NCBI GenBank assembly: GCA_004357475.1
Contig: SMWE01000059.1
Span: forward strand, 1-53,319
DNA: 53,319 nt
From: Gammaproteobacteria bacterium
GTDB lineage: Bacteria > Pseudomonadota > Gammaproteobacteria > Steroidobacterales > Woeseiaceae
Direction: 5' to 3'
Position numbers and translations under genes: made by a program. Positions 35,043-43,825 of this stretch are shown one piece after another. The notes under the pieces are model-generated. The model was not told the origin of the DNA, searched no databases, and saw only the letters and a program-made list of their open reading frames with translations. Within the stretch, counting starts at the first letter, position 1; each line of letters starts with the position of its first letter.

Positions 35043-36221
35043 ATGCCGGTCATCGAAATGCGTGACCTCGATCTTGCGGATAAGCGCGTGCTCATTCGTG
35101 AAGATCTCAATGTGCCGCTCGCCGATGGTCAGATCACGAGTGATATAAGAGTTCGTGCCGCGTTGCCGACGATTCGTGCCGCGCTTGAGGCTGGCGCGGC
35201 TGTCATGCTGATGTCTCATCTTGGCCGTCCCCGGGAGGGTGAGCCTTCGGCGGAGTTTTCTCTGGCCCCCGTGGCCTTGCGATTGTCCGCATTGCTCGGC
35301 ATGGAGGTGCCACTCGTTAGCGGGTGGATCGATGGTGTCGAGGTCGAGCCAGGCAAGGTCTGTCTGCTTGAGAACGTCCGCTTCCTGAAGGGTGAGAAAG
35401 GGTGCGCTGATCGTTTGTCGAAACGCATGGCGGCGCTCTGCGATGTTTTCGTCATGGATGCTTTCGGTACAGCGCATCGGGCGCATGCCAGCACCTTCGG
35501 TGTTGCCAGATTTGCGGCCGTGGCCTGCGCCGGGCCACTGCTTTCAGGGGAGCTTGCAGCCCTCCGCCAGGCGCTTGATGATCCGCAGAGGCCCCTGGTT
35601 GCAATTGTAGGCGGCTCGAAGGTGTCGACCAAGCTGACGGTGCTGGGCGTGCTTGCCGGGATGGTCGATCAGTTGATCGTGGGTGGCGGCATTGCCAATA
35701 CGTTTATCGCCGCCGCCGGCCACAAGGTCGGAAAATCGCTGTACGAAGCTGATATGCTCGACCTGGCCACGGAGCTTGCAAACAATACTGATGATCGTGC
35801 CGAGATTCCGCTGCCGGTCGATGTCGTCGTCGCTACTGAATTTTCGGCGGATGCGCTCGCCACTACCAAGACCGTCAATGACGTCACCGATGACGAATTG
35901 ATACTCGATATCGGGCCGCAGACTACGAAGCTGTTTGCCGAAATTATTGCGCACGCGGGCACGATTATCTGGAACGGCCCGCTCGGTGTGTTCGAATTCG
36001 ACCAGTTTGCCGAAGGCACCAAAAAACTCGCCGAGGCGATCGCCGCAAGTTCCGCGTTTTCGGTTGCCGGGGGCGGCGACACGCTGGCAGCGATCGACAA
36101 ATACGGTGTTGCCGACGACATTTCGTACATCTCAACCGGCGGCGGTGCGTTCCTGGAATTTGTGCAGGGCACGCAGCTACCGGCAGTTGCCATCCTCGAA
36201 GAACGGGCGGCCGGCTTTTAG
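35043..36221 (+). CDS. pgk: Phosphoglycerate kinase
   Basis: Pgk transfers the acyl phosphate of 1,3-bisphosphoglycerate to ADP. The 392 residues include [20 protein letters not shown], the substrate-binding [32 protein letters not shown], the hinge [13 protein letters not shown] and the C-terminal [13 protein letters not shown]. The usual R-D-residue pair and GGG loop are intact. It starts 27 bases after gap, same strand, so the two are cotranscribed. It is convergent with the DUF839 gene, only one base apart. Confidence 0.96.
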   Translation: MPVIEMRDLDLADKRVLIREDLNVPLADGQITSDIRVRAALPTIRAALEAGAAVMLMSHLGRPREGEPSAEFSLAPVALRLSALLGMEVPLVSGWIDGVEVEPGKVCLLENVRFLKGEKGCADRLSKRMAALCDVFVMDAFGTAHRAHASTFGVARFAAVACAGPLLSGELAALRQALDDPQRPLVAIVGGSKVSTKLTVLGVLAGMVDQLIVGGGIANTFIAAAGHKVGKSLYEADMLDLATELANNTDDRAEIPLPVDVVVATEFSADALATTKTVNDVTDDELILDIGPQTTKLFAEIIAHAGTIIWNGPLGVFEFDQFAEGTKKLAEAIAASSAFSVAGGGDTLAAIDKYGVADDISYISTGGGAFLEFVQGTQLPAVAILEERAAGF

Positions 36222-36222
36222 T

Positions 36223-37608
36223 CTACGTCGCTTTGCTTGCCCAGGGGCCTGTAATTGCCACCGTCATGCCCCGTTCCTGGATATTGACAAAAAGAGTCGT
36301 CCCGTCAGGCGAGAAACAAACGCCTGCCAGCTCTGAATTGGTATAGGCGTTATCGGCGACCGGATAGTGCGTGCCGTCCGTTCGCAGTCCAACCAGGCCG
36401 CAATGCCCGGAAGTGTCTTCACAGACGATCAGGTCGCCCCAGGGGCTCATCGTGAGATTATCGGCATGTCGCAGCAGGCTGTCACTGGTGGATTCCGCCA
36501 GTAAAGCGAGGCGACCGGGATTTTCGTCCTCCGCAGGTGTCCCCTCGGCCGGGCTGGGATGATAGTTAAACACCTGGCCGAGGCGCAATCTGCCGCCTAT
36601 AGTCGCGGTCATAAAAAACTCACCGTCCGCGTAACACAATCCTTCGCCGCGAGCGAAAATAGTGGCGCCTTTTTCCCGGCCGCGAAAACGCAGGTCATTT
36701 TCGGCAACGTCCGGGTCATCCAGATCTACCCAGGCTGTGTCGAGCCAGGTTCCAGGTTTCAGCTCCTGCCCGCTGGCCCAGTTCCGGGTATCGAATTTCG
36801 GCATGCCCCTGATCGCCAACGCCTGCAATCGGCCGCCCTCGTGCAGCTCGCCCGGCACCTTCGGAATGAATCGATACAACAAACTCTGGTGACGGTCTTC
36901 GGTCATGTAGACGATGCCTGTCGCCGGGTTGACTGCCGCGGCTTCGTGTTCGAAACGGCCCATATCCTTCAATGGCAGAGGATCCGCCAGCCCGTCATCA
37001 GCGGCGCGCACCTCAAAAACGTAGCCGTGTTTTTTCTCGCGGTTCACGACTGCGCCCCATTCGAAATTCGAACCAGGGTCACGGAATATTTCTTCACACG
37101 ACAACCAGCTTCCCCACGGGGTCGGGCCGCCAGCGCAATTGATTTCAGTGCCAGCGAGGCTCAGATGGATGCGTGTTCTCTGCCGTGCTTTGGGGTCGTA
37201 AACAATCGTGGTGGTCCCCCCGGTGCCGGGTGTGATGCCTTTCCCGACGTCATACAGTTTGGACCGATCGATCCTGCCGAGGCGCTCCGCCTGTGCACCG
37301 AACGCGCCGAATCTCTGTACTCGCGCCGAGTTCTCATGATTGCAGACAATCAGCACAGAGCCGTCCTTACCCGGGAACGCCGCCATACCGTCATGCCGGG
37401 CTGGAACCAGCAAGCCGTCGTCCATTTCCTCGCCGTGCCGGGAGATTACCTGGTAGGAAAAATATTGCGGCAAATCGAGAATGCCGTTCGGGTCAGGCCG
37501 TAATTTGCCGAAGCCGGTGTGGGATCTCGATTTGGCCGTTGCCGTACTGGTGGCCGGGATGGTGGCTGCAGCAGCAATTGTCTGCAAAAAGCGGCGGCGA
37601 CTGAGCAT
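36223..37608 (-). CDS. Tat-exported DUF839 (PhoX-like) protein
   Basis: The 461-residue product begins MLSRRRFLQTIAAAATIPATS, a twin-arginine signal peptide, so it is folded with cofactor before export. The body is PF05787 (DUF839), the family that includes the calcium- and iron-dependent alkaline phosphatase PhoX: ISRHGEEMDDGLLVPARHDGMA, CNHENSARV, GGTTTIVYDPKAR, WLSCEEIFRDPG, FEHEAAAVNPATGIVYMTEDR and the C-terminal LVCEDTSGHCG. Phosphatase activity is inference; many members are untested. It lies on the opposite strand between pgk and pyk. The start is ATG 37608. Confidence 0.87.
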   Translation of the reverse strand: MLSRRRFLQTIAAAATIPATSTATAKSRSHTGFGKLRPDPNGILDLPQYFSYQVISRHGEEMDDGLLVPARHDGMAAFPGKDGSVLIVCNHENSARVQRFGAFGAQAERLGRIDRSKLYDVGKGITPGTGGTTTIVYDPKARQRTRIHLSLAGTEINCAGGPTPWGSWLSCEEIFRDPGSNFEWGAVVNREKKHGYVFEVRAADDGLADPLPLKDMGRFEHEAAAVNPATGIVYMTEDRHQSLLYRFIPKVPGELHEGGRLQALAIRGMPKFDTRNWASGQELKPGTWLDTAWVDLDDPDVAENDLRFRGREKGATIFARGEGLCYADGEFFMTATIGGRLRLGQVFNYHPSPAEGTPAEDENPGRLALLAESTSDSLLRHADNLTMSPWGDLIVCEDTSGHCGLVGLRTDGTHYPVADNAYTNSELAGVCFSPDGTTLFVNIQERGMTVAITGPWASKAT

Positions 37609-37786
37609 AAGCAGTTTCTTGTTTTCCGGAGAATTCTGTTTTGACAGGGCACAAGCTAACCTGTATTGGCTGCGGAGTACATACGGAAAGTCCACAACGG
37701 CAACAAGAGCCCATCCCGCGGAGTCCGCTTCGCAGCCATGCGAATTTATGAGATGGGCTCTGAGTTCCTGTGCAATAATTGCGCCC

Positions 37787-39223
37787 ATGCTGCGCAGGAC
37801 AAAAATAATTGCGACGCTTGGACCGGCTACCGACGATGCGAAAACGCTCCACGGGATGATCGATGCCGGCCTGGACGTGGCCAGACTCAACTTTTCGCAT
37901 GGTGATCACGACGCGCAGCGAAAGCGTCTGAAATTACTGAGGGAAGTCGCCGCCGATTGCGGCAGGTTTGTCGGCGTCATTGGCGATTTGCAGGGCCCCA
38001 AAATTCGCGTAAAACGATTCGAAAACAGCAAGGTCACGTTATCCAAGGGCGACCACTTTTTCCTCGATTCTTCCCTTGGCGACAACGCGGGTAACAAAGA
38101 CGGAGTTAGTGTTGCCTACGATGACCTGCACAAGGATGTTGCGGAAGGTGATGTGCTTCTGCTCAATGACGGGCAAATAACATTGCGGATAGACAGCATT
38201 GAGGGCACTCGGGTTCACACGTCCGTTGTTATTGGTGGCGTGCTGTCGGATCACAAGGGCGTTAATCGCCAGGGCGGCGGATTGTCGGCGCCGGCGCTGA
38301 CCGGAAAAGACCGCGATGACATTCGCTTCGCGGCGGAATCGGGCATGGACTTTATCGCGGTGTCATTCGTGCGCAGTGCGGCCGACGTCGAGGAGGCTCG
38401 CTCGCTTTCCGAGGCTGCCGGCGGGAACGGCAAAGTGATCGCCAAAATTGAACGGGTCGAAGCGCTGGACCGCATCAATGAGATTATTGATGTCGCTGAC
38501 GTTGTTATGGTTGCCCGCGGTGACCTCGGTGTCGAAATGGGCTACGCCGAGCTGACAGGTATGCAAAAACGCATCATTCGCCTTACACGCCATAAAAACA
38601 AGGTTGCGATCACGGCGACACAGATGATGGAGTCAATGATCAATAACCCGATTCCAACGCGTGCGGAAGTTTCGGACGTCGCCAATGCGGTAATGGATGG
38701 CACTGATGCGGTAATGCTTTCAGCCGAAACTGCGATCGGCGAATATCCTGTCGCCGTCGTGACTGCGATGAGCGACGTTTGCAAAGGCGCGGAGAAACAC
38801 TTGCTGGCCACAGGCCGCACAACCCATCGGCTCGACGACAGGTTTGAGGAGGTTGATGAAGCCATCGCGATGGCAGTCATGTACACGGCAAATCACCTGA
38901 ACGTCAAGGCGATCATCGCTCTTACGGAATCCGGGTCGACGACGCTCTGGATGTCGAGAATCAGGTCCGACATTCCGATCTACGCATTTACACCGCACGA
39001 TGCGACCAGCCGCCGGGTTACTTTGTACCGCGGCGTTTACCCGGTTTCTTTCCAGATCAAACACACGGATCCTCGCCGGCTATACCGCGATATGTTCTCC
39101 ACGCTCCTGTCAAACGAGCTTGTCGACGAAGGAGATCTCGTCATTTTCACGAAGGGTGACCTGAGCGGCGTCTCCGGTAGTACCAATTCGATGAAGATCA
39201 TCAGCGTCAACTCATCCATCTGA
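37787..39223 (+). CDS. pyk: Pyruvate kinase
   Basis: Pyruvate kinase converts phosphoenolpyruvate and ADP into pyruvate and ATP. The 478-residue protein starts MLRRTKIIATLGPATD and has DVARLNFSHGDHD, ESGMDFIAVSFVRSAADV, the catalytic-lysine region KVIAKIER, MVARGDLGVEM, and TATQMMESMINNPIPTRAEV with the potassium and metal residues. The C-terminal allosteric domain ends NSMKIISV. The start at ATG 37787 lacks a visible ribosome site. It continues the central-carbon row tkt-gap-pgk, from which the reversed DUF839 gene separates it. No fructose-bisphosphate aldolase follows within the window. Confidence 0.95.
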   Translation: MLRRTKIIATLGPATDDAKTLHGMIDAGLDVARLNFSHGDHDAQRKRLKLLREVAADCGRFVGVIGDLQGPKIRVKRFENSKVTLSKGDHFFLDSSLGDNAGNKDGVSVAYDDLHKDVAEGDVLLLNDGQITLRIDSIEGTRVHTSVVIGGVLSDHKGVNRQGGGLSAPALTGKDRDDIRFAAESGMDFIAVSFVRSAADVEEARSLSEAAGGNGKVIAKIERVEALDRINEIIDVADVVMVARGDLGVEMGYAELTGMQKRIIRLTRHKNKVAITATQMMESMINNPIPTRAEVSDVANAVMDGTDAVMLSAETAIGEYPVAVVTAMSDVCKGAEKHLLATGRTTHRLDDRFEEVDEAIAMAVMYTANHLNVKAIIALTESGSTTLWMSRIRSDIPIYAFTPHDATSRRVTLYRGVYPVSFQIKHTDPRRLYRDMFSTLLSNELVDEGDLVIFTKGDLSGVSGSTNSMKIISVNSSI

Positions 39224-39239
39224 ACCTGGTGCGCAAGCC

Positions 39240-39659
39240 ATGCGATTCCTGAGGCAGCTTGTTACCTGGTCTGTGATTTCGCTTGTGGTTGTGGCGTTGA
39301 TGACTTATCTCACATTGCGCGGGAGCCTGCCGCAGCTCGATGGCCACCTGGGTGCCGATCATATTCGCGCCGCCGTCCTGATTGAACGTGATGCAGCCGG
39401 CATCCTGGTGATTGCGGCCCGCAATCGCAGTGACTCAGCCTTTGCGACCGGCTTCGTTCACGGTCAGGACCAGTTTGCCGTTGCGCCTGGTGATCAGGCG
39501 AACGGCTGCTTGCATATGCCTGGCGGGCAAAGCGGGCACCCATTGTCTGATTATTACAGCCGCGGTCACGATGACCGGGTGGAGGGACGCGCAACCGCAT
39601 TTCCGCCGGGCGAACCAGTACATACGCTGACCCTGACTCCCGGGAACAGTTTGAATTAA
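39240..39659 (+). pseudogene. Internally deleted penicillin acylase family relic
   Basis: The 139-residue frame joins two ends of a much longer protein. Its first part (membrane anchor, then LPQLDGHL, VLIERDAAGI, ATGFVHGQDQF) matches the N-terminus of penicillin-acylase-family (Ntn hydrolase) precursors. Its last part (GQSGHPLSDYYSRGHDD and HTLTLTPG) matches their extreme C-terminus. The roughly 600-700 residues between, including the autocatalytic serine that starts the beta chain, are missing; the junction is near GQDQF|AVAPGD (about 39478). The deletion kept the reading frame, so a small membrane-anchored peptide could still be made, but not the enzyme. The family assignment is from motif recall, not from a search. 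Confidence 0.7.
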
Positions 39660-39660
39660 C

Positions 39661-39694
39661 GGGACAGTTTACTTAATTTGAGTAAACTGTGCCC
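39661..39694. repeat. Short palindrome with GTTTACT core
   Basis: GGGACAGTTTACT and AGTAAACTGTGCCC form an imperfect hairpin (one unpaired base) around TAATTTG. The sequence is a single, slightly decayed copy of the family found as a REPIN-like pair in front of adk. It lies between the penicillin acylase relic and the MoxR gene. Confidence 0.65.
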
Positions 39695-39708
39695 AACTTC
39701 AAGGAACA

Positions 39709-40581
39709 ATGGACACAGGAATGGCAGACAAGAAATTTAAGGGCACGAACACTTACATCGCGACTGACGACCTGAAAATGGCGGTCAACGCGGCGGTGAC
39801 CCTCGAGCGGCCTATTCTCATTAAAGGTGAACCCGGTACCGGCAAGACACAGCTTGCGTTCGAAATTGCTGAAGCCTTGGGCCGGCCTTTGATCGAGTGG
39901 CATATCAAGTCAACGACCAAGGCGCAACAGGGGTTGTATGACTACGATGCGGTCGCTCGGCTGCGTGATTCCCAACTCGGTGACGATCGCGTCAACGATA
40001 TAGCCAATTACATCGTACGCGGAAAAATCTGGGAAGCGTTCGAATCGGATGAACGCCCCGTTTTGTTGATTGACGAAATCGACAAGGCAGACATTGAGTT
40101 TCCGAATGACTTGCTCCAGGAACTCGATCGCATGGAATTTTACGTTTATGAAACGAAACAACTTATCAAAGCGAATCAACGTCCGATAATCGTTATCACC
40201 AGCAATAACGAAAAAGAATTACCGGACGCGTTCCTGCGACGCTGTTTTTTCCACTACATCAAGTTTCCGGATCAGAAAACGATGGAACAAATCGTTGAGG
40301 TTCATTATCCGGGTCTGAAGAAGACGCTGCTCAAGGAAGCGCTAGCCGCATTCTACAAAATCCGGGATGTTCCGGGCCTGAAGAAAAAACCGTCGACGTC
40401 TGAATTGCTCGACTGGATAAAATTACTGCTCGCCGAAGATATACCGCCGGAAGCCTTGCGTGCGGAGGATAGGCGCAAGGCAATTCCGCCGCTTTACGGT
40501 GCGTTGCTCAAGAATGAGCAGGACGTTCATCTTTTCGAACAACTCGTATTTCTTGACAGACGCAACGCGTCCCGGCAGTAA
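39709..40581 (+). CDS. MoxR-family AAA+ ATPase
   Basis: MoxR ATPases act as chaperones that help insert metals or assemble complexes, usually with a von Willebrand A-domain partner. The 290-residue chain has Walker A GEPGTGKTQLAFEIAEALG, Walker B PVLLIDEIDKAD, the sensor-like ITSNNEKELPDAFLRRC and the C-terminal lid. The next gene, five bases on, is such a VWA protein, so this is a MoxR/VWA pair. Two starts (39709, 39721) fit; the first has AAGGA upstream. The client is not visible. Confidence 0.9.
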   Translation: MDTGMADKKFKGTNTYIATDDLKMAVNAAVTLERPILIKGEPGTGKTQLAFEIAEALGRPLIEWHIKSTTKAQQGLYDYDAVARLRDSQLGDDRVNDIANYIVRGKIWEAFESDERPVLLIDEIDKADIEFPNDLLQELDRMEFYVYETKQLIKANQRPIIVITSNNEKELPDAFLRRCFFHYIKFPDQKTMEQIVEVHYPGLKKTLLKEALAAFYKIRDVPGLKKKPSTSELLDWIKLLLAEDIPPEALRAEDRRKAIPPLYGALLKNEQDVHLFEQLVFLDRRNASRQ

Positions 40582-40586
40582 GCATC

Positions 40587-41762
40587 ATGCTGACAAAATT
40601 CTTCTTCATGCTCAAAGAAGGCGGCATGAAGCCATCGATCACCGAGCTTCTGACCCTGCTGGAGGCGCTGAAGAGAGGTGTGGCCGGTCACAGCGTCGAC
40701 GATTTCTACTATTTGTCACGTTCAGCACTGGTTAAAGATGAGACGCAGTTTGATCGCTTCGATCGGATATTCGCGGCGCATTTTGAAGGCATCGAAGACG
40801 CGTTCAAATCGGTGGCCGGCGAAGTGCCGGCAGACTGGCTGCAGCGGCAGGCCGAGTTGATGCTCTCAGAGGAGGAACGGGCGCAGATCGAAGCCATGGG
40901 CGGTTTCGAAAAGCTCATGGAAGCATTGCGTGAACGGCTTGAGGAACAGGAGGAGCGCCACGAAGGGGGCAGCAAGTGGATCGGAACTGCCGGTACGTCG
41001 CCGTTCGGCGCTTACGGCTATAATCCGGAAGGCGTACGCATCGGCCAGCAGGGATCCCGTCATCGTCGCGCGGTCAAAGTCTGGGACCGCCGCGAATATC
41101 GAAACCTGGATGACAAGATCGAACTGGGGACGCGAAATATCAAAATCGCGTTGCGGACACTTCGCAAGTTCGCGCGCGAAGGCGCCGCGGATCAACTGGA
41201 CCTGGATGACACCATCGACAAAACTGCGCGCAACGCAGGCATCCTGGATATCCGGATGGTGCCGGAGCGGCACAACGCTGTAAAAGTTCTTCTGTGTCTC
41301 GATATCGGCGGATCGATGGACGATCACGTCCGCGTCTGCGGGGAGTTGTTTTCGGCTGCGAGGAGCGAATTCAAACATCTCGAATATTTCTACTTTCACA
41401 ATTTCGTCTACGAGAGCATGTGGAAGGACAATCGGCGGCGGCATGCCGAGCGCATCCCGACATCCGAGATCACGCACAAGTACGGACCGGACTACAAACT
41501 GGTTATTGTCGGCGATGCGACGATGAGCCCCTACGAAATTGTTTACGCGGGCGGCAGCGTCGAACACTGGAACGAAGAACCCGGCGCCGTCTGGATCAAG
41601 CGTCTCCTGAATGCCTATCCGAAAGCGATATGGCTGAACCCGGAGCCGGAACAGCGATGGGGATATACGCCCTCAATCAAGCTGACACGCGAACTGATGG
41701 ACGGTCGCATGTATCCGCTGACTGTCTGCGGATTGGGGGAGGGCATCAAACGTCTGCATTGA
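40587..41762 (+). CDS. CoxE-like VWA-domain protein, partner of MoxR
   Basis: The 391-residue protein has a charged helical first half (SEEERAQIEAMGGFEKLMEALRERLEEQEE) and a C-terminal von Willebrand A domain. The metal-ion-dependent adhesion site is DIGGSM (in VLLCLDIGGSMDDHV), with VGDATMSP as the later metal loop. This layout matches PF05762 (CoxE-like) proteins, which work with MoxR ATPases in maturation of metalloenzymes such as CO dehydrogenase. No metalloenzyme gene is adjacent, so the target here is unknown. It is in one unit with the MoxR gene. Confidence 0.88.
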   Translation: MLTKFFFMLKEGGMKPSITELLTLLEALKRGVAGHSVDDFYYLSRSALVKDETQFDRFDRIFAAHFEGIEDAFKSVAGEVPADWLQRQAELMLSEEERAQIEAMGGFEKLMEALRERLEEQEERHEGGSKWIGTAGTSPFGAYGYNPEGVRIGQQGSRHRRAVKVWDRREYRNLDDKIELGTRNIKIALRTLRKFAREGAADQLDLDDTIDKTARNAGILDIRMVPERHNAVKVLLCLDIGGSMDDHVRVCGELFSAARSEFKHLEYFYFHNFVYESMWKDNRRRHAERIPTSEITHKYGPDYKLVIVGDATMSPYEIVYAGGSVEHWNEEPGAVWIKRLLNAYPKAIWLNPEPEQRWGYTPSIKLTRELMDGRMYPLTVCGLGEGIKRLH

Positions 41763-41780
41763 CCGGTGCCTCTGCTGACC

Positions 41781-41809
41781 TAGGAGCCCTTCCTAAGCGG
41801 GCGATTTTC
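41781..41809. repeat. REP-like element, GGAGC family
   Basis: TAGGAGCCCTTCCTAAGCGG with GCGATTTTC following it lies 18 bases after the VWA gene stop. The 23 bases at 41786-41808 are the exact reverse complement of 43761-43783, a second REP-like element on the far side of the peroxiredoxin and patatin genes. Confidence 0.7.
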
Positions 41810-41840
41810 TTTTGTCCCCGGCAGTTGAATTGTCCTTTGC

Positions 41841-41883
41841 AAACATTGAAGGCCATGTTGTGAAACACGGCCTTCAACGTTTG
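41841..41883. terminator. Hairpin between VWA and peroxiredoxin genes
   Basis: A 14-base stem with one mismatch (41846-41859 with 41864-41877, core TTGAAGGCC/GGCCTTCAA) and a 4-base loop, extended by AAAC/GTTT. It lies between convergent genes. A GC-rich REP-like remnant (GTCGCCCGGTGGGCC) follows at 41882-41896. Confidence 0.5.
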
Positions 41884-41921
41884 TCGCCCGGTGGGCCGGG
41901 CCCCTCGACACCTGACTATAA

Positions 41922-42449
41922 TTATTTGGCTGTCAGCACCTCGAGGTCCGCCAGCACCTGCTGTGAATGGCTATCCGGATCTACTTTTTCATAGTGTTTC
42001 GCAATGTTGCCCTCCGGGTCGATCAGGAAGGTTTGCCGCTTGGCGACCGACATGCCCATCATCCTCGTTTTCACGCCATAGGCATCGGCGGTAGTACCGT
42101 CAGTATCTGCAAGCAGCGGGAAGGGCAGGCTGTATTTTTCCGAGAATTTCTTATGAGAATCCTCGTCGTCCAGGCTAACACCCAGAATCTGGCAATTGAG
42201 GTTCTTGAACGCAAAAATGTTGTCGCGGAATTCGCAGGCTTCAGTGGTGCAGCCAGGCGTGTCGTCTTTGGGGTAGAAATACAGGGCAACCCACTGGCCG
42301 CGATAGTCCTCGATGGAATGCAGCTGTCCGCTCTGGTCTCTCAATTCAAAATCCGGTGCCGGTTCTCCCATTTGAACCTGCCCGCCCAGCGATGACGTGC
42401 CGATGAGCAGCAGTGCTGCAGCTGAAATAATTGAAATGAAACGCTTCAT
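41922..42449 (-). CDS. Exported peroxiredoxin (BCP/PrxQ type)
   Basis: The 175-residue protein is an AhpC/TSA-fold thiol peroxidase: APDFELRDQSGQLHSIEDYR, then PKDDTPGCTTEAC with the peroxidatic cysteine C67 and a second cysteine five residues later (C72), the BCP/PrxQ pattern. A signal peptide (FISIISAAALLLIGTSSLGG) precedes it, so unlike cytosolic Bcp it is predicted in the periplasm. The electron donor there is not identified. It is divergent from the patatin gene. Confidence 0.9.
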   Translation of the reverse strand: MKRFISIISAAALLLIGTSSLGGQVQMGEPAPDFELRDQSGQLHSIEDYRGQWVALYFYPKDDTPGCTTEACEFRDNIFAFKNLNCQILGVSLDDEDSHKKFSEKYSLPFPLLADTDGTTADAYGVKTRMMGMSVAKRQTFLIDPEGNIAKHYEKVDPDSHSQQVLADLEVLTAK

Positions 42450-42541
42450 AATTCTTATCCTCGCTGATCCGATACTGGTCGATGTTCAAATACGTGGGGA
42501 GATGCCGTGTGGCAGCGCGCCCGTGCAGTCTATAATACGCC

Positions 42542-43756
42542 ATGCCAATGGAAATTCACCAGGAACACAAAAAAACAGGACTGGTTTTGCCCGGCGGAGG
42601 CGCGCGTGGCGCGTTTCAGGTCGGCGTTTTGAAAGCCATTGCCGAAATCCTGCCGCCCGGTTGTGTCAATCCGTTTCACGTGATTAGCGGTACATCGGCA
42701 GGCGCTATCAATTCGATAGTGCTTGCCAGCAAAGCGCGCCGTTACCGGGTCGCCGCAGCAGAACTGGAGCGGGTCTGGGGGCACTTCAGAAGTGCCCAGG
42801 TATTCCGCACCGGCAGTATGACGATGCTGAAGAGCAGCTTGCACTGGCTTTCGTCAATTGTGCTCGGCGGTTACCTCGTCGGCACGCCACGATCGCTGCT
42901 GGACAACTCGCCTTTGCGCGCATTGCTGGGCCGTAATATCCGTTTTTCACGAATTCAGGCGTCGATCGATGCAGGTTTCCTGCATGCCGTTGCCATAACG
43001 GCGGCTGGCTACGGTTCAGCCAGATCCATGTCTTTCTACCAGGCAGCGACAGGTACACGCCCCTGGTCCCGGACACGTCGTGCCGGAGTGCGGCAACAGC
43101 TTAACCTGGATCACCTGATGGCGAGCATTGCCGTGCCGATGATCTTCCCGCCGGTCAGCATCGGCGGCGAATATTTCGGCGACGGGGCAATGCGACAGGC
43201 GACGCCATTGAGCCCGGCGATACATCTCGGCGCAGACAGAATCCTGGTTATTGGCGTTCGCGACGAGACCGGGCATCCGAGCGCAGATCCACATCGCCAG
43301 CAGAACTTCCCGACCTTTGGAGAGATTGCCGGCTACATGCTGGATACCCTGTTCATGGATGGCCTGTATTCGGACCTGGAGCGAATGATCCGGATCAATC
43401 AACTGGTCGATGCCGTGCCGCCGGCGGCACGGACGGGGGCGCTGGAGAAGATGCGGCCAATTGATACGATGGTCATCGTTCCCAGCAAGGACTTGCGCGC
43501 GATCGCATACAAACACCGGCGCGAAATGCCGTTGCCGGTGCGTGCGCTTTTGCGTGGAATCGGCGGGCGCAATCGAGGTGAGAGCCCCCTGCTGAGCTTC
43601 CTCCTGTTCGAGCAGTCCTATACCGAGGAACTCATCGCGCTCGGCTACAGCGACGCGATGTCAGAAAGAGACCAATTGCTGGATTTTGTGACCGGTAAGG
43701 AGGTGCCGAGGTTGTTCGCACCAGACTGGGTCACGCAGGACCTGAGCGGATTCTAA
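42542..43756 (+). CDS. Patatin-like phospholipase
   Basis: The 404-residue protein has the patatin catalytic signatures: oxyanion loop PGGGARGAFQ (18-27), nucleophile motif GTSAG with S52 and the DGA dyad motif with D214 in FGDGAM. IAVPMIFPP is the family's I-V-P block. There is no signal peptide, so it probably acts from the cytoplasmic side on membrane lipids. Substrate is not known. A REP-like palindrome follows four bases after the stop. Confidence 0.9.
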   Translation: MPMEIHQEHKKTGLVLPGGGARGAFQVGVLKAIAEILPPGCVNPFHVISGTSAGAINSIVLASKARRYRVAAAELERVWGHFRSAQVFRTGSMTMLKSSLHWLSSIVLGGYLVGTPRSLLDNSPLRALLGRNIRFSRIQASIDAGFLHAVAITAAGYGSARSMSFYQAATGTRPWSRTRRAGVRQQLNLDHLMASIAVPMIFPPVSIGGEYFGDGAMRQATPLSPAIHLGADRILVIGVRDETGHPSADPHRQQNFPTFGEIAGYMLDTLFMDGLYSDLERMIRINQLVDAVPPAARTGALEKMRPIDTMVIVPSKDLRAIAYKHRREMPLPVRALLRGIGGRNRGESPLLSFLLFEQSYTEELIALGYSDAMSERDQLLDFVTGKEVPRLFAPDWVTQDLSGF

Positions 43757-43760
43757 TATG

Positions 43761-43816
43761 AAAATCGCCCGCTTAGGAAGGGCTGCTACTGCAGGAACCC
43801 TTTCTAGGCGGGCGAT
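43761..43816. repeat. REP-like imperfect palindrome after patatin
   Basis: The arms (43764-43784 and 43796-43816) pair at 18 of 21 positions. The first 23 bases, 43761-43783, equal the reverse complement of the element at 41786-41808. It lies between the patatin stop and the convergent mgtE stop and may terminate both. Confidence 0.7.
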
Positions 43817-43825
43817 ATTTTTACT

